From Clostridia bacterium (lineage in GTDB: Bacteria > Bacillota > Clostridia > Christensenellales > Aristaeellaceae), in assembly GCA_017412445.1 (NCBI GenBank), contig JAFPYA010000084.1:1-5824 (forward strand): 5,824 bases of DNA, written 5' to 3'. Within the stretch, counting starts at the first letter, position 1; each line of letters begins with the position of its first letter. Shown in pieces: positions 1 to 5,509 of the stretch. The translations under genes were made by a program, and so were the position numbers. The notes under the pieces were generated by a model. The model saw only the letters and a program-made list of their open reading frames with translations. It made no database searches and had not been told where the DNA came from.

Positions 1-854
1 CCGTCAACAACGAGACCTTCCGCAAGTCCATCCTCTTCGCCCTCAACCGCGTGCGCTCCAAGAGCGCCATCGAGCCCAACACACCCGAAGATCTGCTTTG
101 GGACACCATCATGCCCGAAGGCATCTGCGTGAACAACGGCCTTGATTACACCGATACCGGCGCCCTTGCCGACATCGTAATCGAAGTGAACGAAGAAGAG
201 GCGCTCGCCTATAAAGAGGCGGCCATAGCCGAGCTGACCGAAGCCGGCGCCACCTTCCCAATCAAGGTGCTCATGCCCTACAACCCCTCCTCGAGCGGTT
301 GGGCAAACGAGTGCCTGATAGTTGAGCAGCAGCTTGAAGAGCTTCTGGGCACCGATTACATCGACATCATCGTCGAGCCCGGCCCGTCCACAGGCTTCCT
401 GAGCGCTGTTCGCCGCAGCGGCAAATACGCTTTCATGAAGTGCAACTGGGGCCTCGACTTTGACGATCCGGTAAACCTGACCGAGCCCTTTAAGGAGACC
501 AACAACTACAACTTCTTCATCGAGGCAACTGACACTGCGCTTTCCGGCGGCTACTACGAGCTGCTAAACGCCGCCAAGGCCATGCCCGGCGACGACGTGA
601 ACGCCCGCTACGAAGCTTTTGCCGAAGCTGAGGCGTACCTCATCAACCATGCCGTAGTCATTCCTTACGGCTCCGATACCGGCGGATATACTGCGTCCCG
701 TCTGAACACCTTCGAGGGTCAGTTCGGCGCCACCGGCCTTGCTTCCTGCCGTTACAAGGGTATGCACCTGCTCGACAAGCCCATGAGCACCTCCGATTAC
801 TACGAGGCGTATCTCGACTGGCTGGATGAGCGCGATGCCCTCATAGAGGACTAA
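1..854 (+). CDS. oppA: Oligopeptide ABC transporter substrate-binding protein, C-terminal part (5' end outside window)
   Basis: This is the C-terminal part of a family 5 extracellular solute-binding protein (SBP_bac_5, OppA/AmiA type) that captures peptides outside the cell and delivers them to the OppBC channel. The frame is open from base 3 to the TAA at 852-854, giving 283 codons; relatives are about 550-650 residues, so roughly half is missing, including any lipoprotein signal. A GTG at 51 is not the start, because conserved sequence lies upstream: ETFRKSILFALNR (codons from about base 12) is the usual 'FRkAl.yAiDR' segment. The motif NWGLDFDDP (bases 444-470) matches the W-x-x-D-[YF]-x-D-P signature. 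The end (RYKGMHLLDKP followed by a Tyr/Trp-rich tail) resembles the AmiA/OppA C-terminus of Gram-positives. Ile codons are mainly ATC (12 of 16), unlike the downstream genes, which suggests high expression. The fragment has four Cys codons (126, 312, 441, 747). The family is sure; peptide as ligand is inferred from the neighbouring genes. Confidence 0.93.
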   Translation, partial: VNNETFRKSILFALNRVRSKSAIEPNTPEDLLWDTIMPEGICVNNGLDYTDTGALADIVIEVNEEEALAYKEAAIAELTEAGATFPIKVLMPYNPSSSGWANECLIVEQQLEELLGTDYIDIIVEPGPSTGFLSAVRRSGKYAFMKCNWGLDFDDPVNLTEPFKETNNYNFFIEATDTALSGGYYELLNAAKAMPGDDVNARYEAFAEAEAYLINHAVVIPYGSDTGGYTASRLNTFEGQFGATGLASCRYKGMHLLDKPMSTSDYYEAYLDWLDERDALIED

Positions 855-878
855 GCCCCATACAAACAGCTTAAACCA

Positions 879-919
879 GTGGGGACGGCGTAAAAAACCG
901 TCCCCACATAATAGTTTTT
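879..919 (+). terminator. Strong hairpin after the binding-protein gene; possible partial terminator or mRNA-stabilising element
   Basis: GTGGGGACGG (879-888) pairs perfectly with CCGTCCCCAC (898-907): a 10-bp GC-rich stem around a 9-base loop that includes six A's. The T run (TTTTT, 915-919) starts 8 bases after the stem, so this is not a textbook intrinsic terminator. It could cause partial termination, protect the 3' end of the binding-protein mRNA, or be a dispersed palindromic repeat. The rest of the 124-base gap (855-978) is AT-rich. I could not find a -35/-10 pair with good spacing in it, so I infer that oppB is transcribed by readthrough, without certainty. Confidence 0.6.
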
Positions 920-961
920 ATTTGAGCAGTCTACTGTTTTGCTTGCGCATTTTTAAGCTTT

Positions 962-968
962 AAGGTGG
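962..968 (+). promoter_or_regulatory. Ribosome binding site of oppB
   Basis: AAGGTGG ends 10 bases before the ATG at 979. It is an acceptable but imperfect Shine-Dalgarno match. It supports 979 as the start over the in-frame GTG codons at 1036 and 1051, which have no purine-rich site before them, and so supports the unusual N-terminal extension of OppB. Confidence 0.6.
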
Positions 969-978
969 TATTTTCCTA

Positions 979-2028
979 ATGATTGTACTGGACGTTTTAA
1001 AATGGATATTTGTGGATCACCTGATACTCACGCTGGTGATACTGTTACTTGTGGGCTTTGTTTTTCTCATTATCCGCAAGCACCTGGTTAAATATTCGCT
1101 TAAACGTCTGGCGGGCAGCCTGCTGACACTGTTTATCATAATTGCCGTGGTGTTTTTGCTGCTCAGAAACATGCCCGAAGAAGGCTTTATAGAAAACTAC
1201 GACAAGCTCAGCAAGCAGCAAAGGGAGGATCAGCTCCGCGCACTGGGACTGATGGATCCCATTCACAAGCAGTTCTTTAACTTCTTAAAGCAACTCTTCG
1301 TTAACGGCAGCCTCGGCGCATCAACCAAGTATCAGGCCGGGGGAGACGTGATAAAAATAATCGGGGACAAGGCTCCCATATCCATAATTCTGGGCGTTAT
1401 ATCTATGGCGCTCAGCCTCGTGATGGGTTTGCCGCTCGGCGCCGCCATGGCGCGCAGCAAGGGCAAATTCTGGGACAAATTCGGCACAGCCTTCATAGTG
1501 TTCATAAACGCGGTACCCTCCGCGGTCTACTACATTTTTATACAGCTCTACGGCACGAAATGGATGGGCATAGACTTGCTGTTTGAAAAATCAAACTGGA
1601 TAACATGGATATTGCCCGTGTTTTCGATGTCACTGGGCTCCGCGGCAAGCTATGCGATGTGGCTGCGCCGCTACATGCTCGACGAAATCAACAAGGACTA
1701 CATCAGGCTCGCGCGCGCTAAGGGAGTGCCAGGCCGCAGCCTTATGTTCAGCCATGTATTCAGGAACGCCTTCGTTCCCATGATACAGTATATCCCTGCT
1801 TCGCTGCTCTACACGGTGGCGGGCTCACTGTACATTGAATCCCTATACAGCATTCCCGGAATGGGCGGCCTTCTGGTCAAGGCTATAGGTCTTCAGGACA
1901 ATCCGCTCGTGCAGGCGCTTGTCATGATTTATTCCTGCATAGGCATTGTGGGGCTGCTCATGGGCGACTTGCTCATGGCGGTAATCGACCCGCGTATCAA
2001 CTTTGTCAAAAAGGACGGTGTGCGCTGA
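979..2028 (+). CDS. oppB: Oligopeptide ABC transporter permease, OppB/DppB family
   Basis: One of the two membrane subunits forming the peptide channel. The protein has 349 residues; usual OppB/DppB proteins are about 305-340. The canonical OppB start is visible but begins only near residue 38: KYSLKRL, then a helix at about 45-62 leading to LLLRNMP. It is followed by the helical stretch ending in LRALGLMDPIHKQF and by GSLGAS, all typical of OppB. Residues 1-37 are extra and contain an additional predicted helix (about 15-32). The cytoplasmic EAA loop that docks on the ATPase is LARAKGVPGRSL at 244-255, continuing to FRNAFVP. Further helices follow, including one near the C-terminus before IDPRI. 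The usual PGDP after the first core helix is replaced by PEEGF. The stop codon shares one base with the oppC start (TGATG). Ile codons are about half ATA, unlike the binding protein. Family assignment is firm; the substrate is inferred from the operon. Confidence 0.95.
   Translation: MIVLDVLKWIFVDHLILTLVILLLVGFVFLIIRKHLVKYSLKRLAGSLLTLFIIIAVVFLLLRNMPEEGFIENYDKLSKQQREDQLRALGLMDPIHKQFFNFLKQLFVNGSLGASTKYQAGGDVIKIIGDKAPISIILGVISMALSLVMGLPLGAAMARSKGKFWDKFGTAFIVFINAVPSAVYYIFIQLYGTKWMGIDLLFEKSNWITWILPVFSMSLGSAASYAMWLRRYMLDEINKDYIRLARAKGVPGRSLMFSHVFRNAFVPMIQYIPASLLYTVAGSLYIESLYSIPGMGGLLVKAIGLQDNPLVQALVMIYSCIGIVGLLMGDLLMAVIDPRINFVKKDGVR
2011..2018 (+). promoter_or_regulatory. Weak ribosome binding site of oppC inside the oppB end
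   Basis: AAGGACGG lies within the last codons of oppB. Its AAGGA core ends 12 bases before the ATG at 2028, which is rather far. The TGATG overlap suggests that oppC translation mostly depends on ribosomes finishing oppB. A second ATG, two codons on at 2034, is farther still from this site and less likely. Confidence 0.4.
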
Positions 2029-3527
2029 TGAAAATGTTTTTTGAAGGCAAAAAGCGCCGCGTCGAAGATAATATAAACAAAGTCATTGAAAACTCCGCGA
2101 TAAACGAGGACGCGCTTTTTGTGCGCGCCGAATTCGACCCGAACGCGGGCGAAAAAACGGGCTACTCAAACTACTCCTATTGGCGCAGCACATTCAGAGC
2201 CTTTAGGCACAACAGGCTGGCCATGGTAATGGCGAGCATACTCGTTATACTGGTGCTATTTACGATAATTCAGCCCTTGCTGCCCGGTCAATACGACGCG
2301 CTCACAGGACAAACAAATCCGCTTAACGAAAATAAGCTGCTGTCGGCAAAGCCCCCGTCCTTGAGCACCGTATACATGAGCGTACCCAAGGGCACGTTGC
2401 TTAACGCGGTCAAGGTAAACGACGACTGGTACGGCGTCAGAAATACGCTCACCACGATCAAAAACGACCCGCTGAGCCGCAATCCCATAAAGTTCAGCGT
2501 CCTTGAGTACGGCGAGGAATGGTGCACCATTCGCTACGACATCGATTATTCCGGCGAATACGACATATTGAACGACGGCAAGCTGGGCTACATTAAGCGT
2601 ACGGCGGTGAACGGAGAGGCCATAAAGTTTGAAACGAACGCAAAGCGCCTGCCTGCGCCCATGCCTGAGGACCTGAACGATACGCCGTACACCACGTATT
2701 CCTGGCAGGAGATTGCAATCTACGCTGAGCCCGAGGATATTTCACAGTCGGGAGATTACCTCTACGTCGAAAGCGAATACATCGACCTTAATGAAGACGG
2801 CAGCGCTGTCACAAACGCAGACGTTGACCTCAGAGATTACCCGAGCAAGATGCCCTTTATCCTGGGTACCAACAGCGCGGGGCAGGATCTTTGGGCGCGC
2901 ATATGGAGCGGCACACGCACGTCCCTGTGGATAGGCTTCGTGGTTGCGATTTTTGAGGTGCTTATAGGCATAATCGTAGGCATAATCTGGGGCTACGTTC
3001 GCGCGCTCGACCGCATAATCACCGAAATATACAACGTTATCGACAATATACCCACCACCATCATTCTGGTGCTGGTCAGCTACATTATGCGTCCCAGCAT
3101 AAGCACGCTCATTTTTGCCATGTCGCTTACACGCTGGCTCGGCATGGCGCGCTTTATACGCAATCAGATAATAATCATAAGGGACAGGGACTACAACCTC
3201 GCCTCACGCTGCCTTGGCACCGAGCCCAGCCGCATAATGATAAAGAACCTTCTGCCGTATTTGGTCAGCGTTATAATGCTAAGAATGGCACTTGCTATTC
3301 CCAACGCCATAGGCAGCGAGGTGTTCATCACCTACATAGGGTTGGGTCTCAGCGTAAGCACACCCTCGCTTGGCAACCTTATAATAGAGGGCAAAAGCCT
3401 TATAACGGTGCCGGGACAGCAGTATCAGCTTATATATTCGTCTCTGGTGCTTTCGATTATCACGATATCGTTCTACATAATCGGCAACGCCTTTGCTGAC
3501 GCCGCCGATCCCAAGAATCACGTATAG
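2028..3527 (+). CDS. oppC: Oligopeptide ABC transporter permease, OppC/DppC family, with large extracellular insertion
   Basis: The second channel subunit, which pairs with OppB. It has 499 residues against about 280-320 for a normal OppC. The cytoplasmic N-terminal part ends in YWRSTFRAFRHNRLA, a typical OppC_N segment, followed by helix 1 (about 64-82). The core resumes with FILGTNSAGQDLWARIWSG (277-295), the well-known 'fGTD.lGrDv.sR...G' block, then helices at about 300-322, 341-354, 358-371, 411-432 and 466-487. The EAA loop that contacts the ATPase is LASRCLGTEPSRIMIKNLLP (391-410). Between helix 1 and the core block lies an insertion of about 190 residues (84-276). It is hydrophilic, rich in Asp, Tyr and Asn, has no membrane helix, and is predicted to be outside the cell. 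It contains DILNDG (179-184) and DLNEDG (253-258), acidic loops like EF-hand sites. The end AFADAADPKNHV is the family's usual tail. I see no frameshift. The insertion is in frame and of similar codon style, so it is part of the protein. Confidence 0.93.
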   Translation: MKMFFEGKKRRVEDNINKVIENSAINEDALFVRAEFDPNAGEKTGYSNYSYWRSTFRAFRHNRLAMVMASILVILVLFTIIQPLLPGQYDALTGQTNPLNENKLLSAKPPSLSTVYMSVPKGTLLNAVKVNDDWYGVRNTLTTIKNDPLSRNPIKFSVLEYGEEWCTIRYDIDYSGEYDILNDGKLGYIKRTAVNGEAIKFETNAKRLPAPMPEDLNDTPYTTYSWQEIAIYAEPEDISQSGDYLYVESEYIDLNEDGSAVTNADVDLRDYPSKMPFILGTNSAGQDLWARIWSGTRTSLWIGFVVAIFEVLIGIIVGIIWGYVRALDRIITEIYNVIDNIPTTIILVLVSYIMRPSISTLIFAMSLTRWLGMARFIRNQIIIIRDRDYNLASRCLGTEPSRIMIKNLLPYLVSVIMLRMALAIPNAIGSEVFITYIGLGLSVSTPSLGNLIIEGKSLITVPGQQYQLIYSSLVLSIITISFYIIGNAFADAADPKNHV

Positions 3528-3534
3528 AAAGGAG
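3528..3534 (+). promoter_or_regulatory. Ribosome binding site of oppD (GTG start)
   Basis: AAAGGAG begins directly after the TAG of oppC and ends 9 bases before the GTG at 3544. This strong site decides the GTG start. The resulting N-terminus (MAEPILSVRNL) lines up with that of the neighbouring OppF (MAEPLLSVKNL), which supports it further. Confidence 0.8.
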
Positions 3535-3543
3535 CGCTGAAAC

Positions 3544-4587
3544 GTGGCGGAACCTATTTTATCGGTTCGCAACCTGAACCTCAAATTCAACCTACGCGGG
3601 CAGACGCTCCATGCCTTAAGGGACGTGTCACTGGACGTGTATCAGGGTGAAAGCCTTGCAATAGTAGGAGAGAGCGGCAGCGGCAAAAGCGTGCTGACGA
3701 AATGCTTCATGGGCTTAAACGATGCAAACGGCTTCATCGAAAGCGGCTCAATCATCTACAACGGCGAGGACATTACAAAATACAAAAAAGAGAAGGACTG
3801 GCTCAGGATTCGCGGCGGCGAGATAGCCATGGTCATGCAGGACCCAATGACGAGCCTCAACCCTCTCAGGACGGTCGGCGCACAGATACTCGAGGCGATC
3901 AACCTGCACCAGAAGGGCTTAAGCAAGGCACAGGCCAAAACCGAAATGCTCAGCATGCTCGCCTCAGTTGGCATACCTGAGCCGGAAAAGCGCTCAAAGC
4001 AGTACCCGCACGAGTTTTCCGGCGGCATGAGACAGAGAGTCGTCATAGCCATCGCCCTTGCATGCAAGCCCAAAATACTGATCTGCGACGAACCCACCAC
4101 AGCGCTCGACGTGACGATTCAGGCGCAGATACTAAAGCTCATAAGAGATCTGGTAAGCAAGCACGGTATTACTGCGATTTATATCACCCACGATCTGGGC
4201 GTGGTCGCAAACGTCGCCACGCGCATAGCTGTTATGTACGCGGGCGACATAGTCGAAATAGGCACGAGCGAAGAAATCTTCTACGACCCGAGGCATCCCT
4301 ACACCTGGGCGCTGCTATCGTCCCTGCCGCAATTGGGCATAAAGGGTCAAAAGCTCTACTCCATCGCAGGCACACAGGCGAACCTTTTCACTGAGGTAAA
4401 GGGCGACGCGTTTGCACCCAGAAATCCATATGCGCTTGAAATAGACAAGGTCAAGCGTCCGCCGAACTTTGAAATCACGCCCACTCACATGGCAAAGACC
4501 TGGCTGCTCGATCCGAGGGCGCCAAAGCTTGAACCGCCTGAGATCATCCAAAAGCTTTCACGACGGGAGGTGGACTTGAATGGCTGA
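3544..4587 (+). CDS. oppD: Oligopeptide ABC transporter ATP-binding protein, OppD/AmiE type
   Basis: A cytoplasmic ATPase that works with OppF to drive peptide import through OppBC. It has 347 residues, normal for the family. All ATPase motifs are intact: Walker A GESGSGKS (42-49), Q-loop Q99 in VMQDPMTSLNP, signature FSGGMRQR (158-165), Walker B ILICDEP with D182 and E183, D-loop ALD (187-189) and switch His216 in ITHDLG. The peptide-transporter C-terminal domain (oligo_HPY) starts at about 250 with HPYTWALLSSLP. In many DppD/OppD proteins this domain carries four Cys that hold a [4Fe-4S] cluster. Here the corresponding stretch reads GDAFAPRNPYALEID, then HMAKTWLLDPRAPK, with no Cys at all. 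From memory, AmiE and other low-GC Gram-positive OppD proteins look the same, so this is a lineage trait rather than damage. The start is GTG with a strong ribosome binding site. The gene overlaps oppF by 8 bases. Confidence 0.96.
   Translation: MAEPILSVRNLNLKFNLRGQTLHALRDVSLDVYQGESLAIVGESGSGKSVLTKCFMGLNDANGFIESGSIIYNGEDITKYKKEKDWLRIRGGEIAMVMQDPMTSLNPLRTVGAQILEAINLHQKGLSKAQAKTEMLSMLASVGIPEPEKRSKQYPHEFSGGMRQRVVIAIALACKPKILICDEPTTALDVTIQAQILKLIRDLVSKHGITAIYITHDLGVVANVATRIAVMYAGDIVEIGTSEEIFYDPRHPYTWALLSSLPQLGIKGQKLYSIAGTQANLFTEVKGDAFAPRNPYALEIDKVKRPPNFEITPTHMAKTWLLDPRAPKLEPPEIIQKLSRREVDLNG
4565..4573 (+). promoter_or_regulatory. Ribosome binding site of oppF inside the oppD end
   Basis: GGGAGGTGG contains a perfect GGAGG whose end is 9 bases before the ATG at 4580. 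It is the strongest ribosome binding site in the window. Although oppF overlaps oppD by 8 bases, it can therefore initiate on its own and need not rely only on coupling. Confidence 0.8.
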
Positions 4588-5509
4588 ACCGCTGTTGAGC
4601 GTTAAAAACCTGACGGTCACATTCGGCAAACACAGGCATCCCTTCGTGGCAGTGAACAACGTGTCCTTTGACGTTTACAGAGGCGAAACCTTCGGCCTCG
4701 TGGGCGAGAGCGGCAGTGGCAAAACCACAATAGGCCGCGCCATAATTCGCGTGGTGCCAACGGCAGCCGGCGAAATAATATTCGACGGCAAGCGCATAAA
4801 CAATTCCATCTCCAAGGAGCTGGACAAGGAAGTCACGCACCGCATACAGATGATTTTTCAGGACCCCATGGCTTCGCTTAACGAGCGTGCCAAGGTCGAC
4901 TATATCGTGGCCGAAGGTGTCTACAGGCGCTACAAAAAGCAGGAGCGCGAGCAACGGGTCGAACAGGCACTCAAGGACGTGGGGCTTTTGCCTGAGTTTG
5001 CCAGCCGCTTCCCGCATGAATTTTCGGGCGGCCAAAGGCAGCGCATAGGCATAGCCCGCGCGCTGATAATGGAGCCGGATTTCATAGTGGCGGACGAACC
5101 CATAAGCGCGCTCGACGTGTCCATCCGCGCTCAGGTGCTGAACCTGCTAAGCGACCTGCAAAAGCAGCGCGGACTCACTTACCTGTTCATAAGCCACGAC
5201 CTGAGCGTTATGCGCTTTATATGCGACCGAATAGCAGTCATACACAAGGGCGTAATCGTGGAGCTCGCCGAAACGGAGACGCTGTTTAAGCATCCGCTGC
5301 ATCCATACACGCGGGCGCTGCTATCGGCGGTGCCCATGCCTGACCCGATCGCGGAAAGGCAGAAGGTGCTTGAGGTCTATAACCCGAATGTGCATCAATA
5401 CAATGAAAGCAATGCACCGTTCTGGAGCGAGATAGAACCGGGACATTTCATCTACGCAAGCGAAAAGGAATTGCTTGAATACAGAAAGCGGCTAAGCGTT
5501 ACTAAATGA
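4580..5509 (+). CDS. oppF: Oligopeptide ABC transporter ATP-binding protein, OppF/AmiF type
   Basis: The second ATPase of the importer. It has 309 residues, the length of pneumococcal-type AmiF, and so is somewhat shorter than OppD. Motifs are complete: Walker A GESGSGKT (42-49), Q94 in MIFQDPMASLNER, signature FSGGQRQR (148-155), Walker B IVADEPISALD with D172 and E173, and switch His206 in ISHDLSVMRFI. The segments ASLNERAKVDYI, RIAVIHKGVIVELAETE and HPYTRALLSAVPMPDPI, and the tail LEVYNPNVHQY followed by EIEPGHFIYAS, agree closely with what I recall of AmiF/OppF from Gram-positives. The tail lacks the Cys cluster found in Proteobacterial OppF/DppF. Both nucleotide sites of the OppDF pair should be competent, since no key residue is missing in either. 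The stop codon overlaps the next start by one base (TGATG). The assignment to OppF rather than OppD rests on its position and on this tail. Confidence 0.96.
   Translation: MAEPLLSVKNLTVTFGKHRHPFVAVNNVSFDVYRGETFGLVGESGSGKTTIGRAIIRVVPTAAGEIIFDGKRINNSISKELDKEVTHRIQMIFQDPMASLNERAKVDYIVAEGVYRRYKKQEREQRVEQALKDVGLLPEFASRFPHEFSGGQRQRIGIARALIMEPDFIVADEPISALDVSIRAQVLNLLSDLQKQRGLTYLFISHDLSVMRFICDRIAVIHKGVIVELAETETLFKHPLHPYTRALLSAVPMPDPIAERQKVLEVYNPNVHQYNESNAPFWSEIEPGHFIYASEKELLEYRKRLSVTK

Noticed and set aside
51..854. GTG at 51 as start of a complete 267-residue protein
   Set aside because: The frame is open upstream to the window edge and encodes the conserved FRKSILFALNR segment of binding proteins, so the gene begins outside the window.
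922..959. Promoter for oppB in the intergenic gap (TTGAGC or TTGCTT as -35, TAAGCT as -10)
   Set aside because: None of the candidate boxes has a spacing near 17 bases with a partner of good quality, so no promoter is annotated.
3756..4100. 114-residue open frame on the minus strand
   Set aside because: It is opposite the conserved ATPase motifs of oppD and has no recognisable domain or supporting ribosome binding site.
4544..5035. 163-residue open frame on the minus strand
   Set aside because: It lies fully opposite the oppD end and oppF, shows no recognisable domain, and is explained by the codon pattern of oppF.
3544..5509. Recent tandem duplication of the two ATPase genes, suggested by similar N-termini and motifs
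   Set aside because: The shared parts are general ABC ATPase motifs, and the C-terminal domains are clearly of distinct OppD and OppF types, so this is the ancient pair found in Opp operons.
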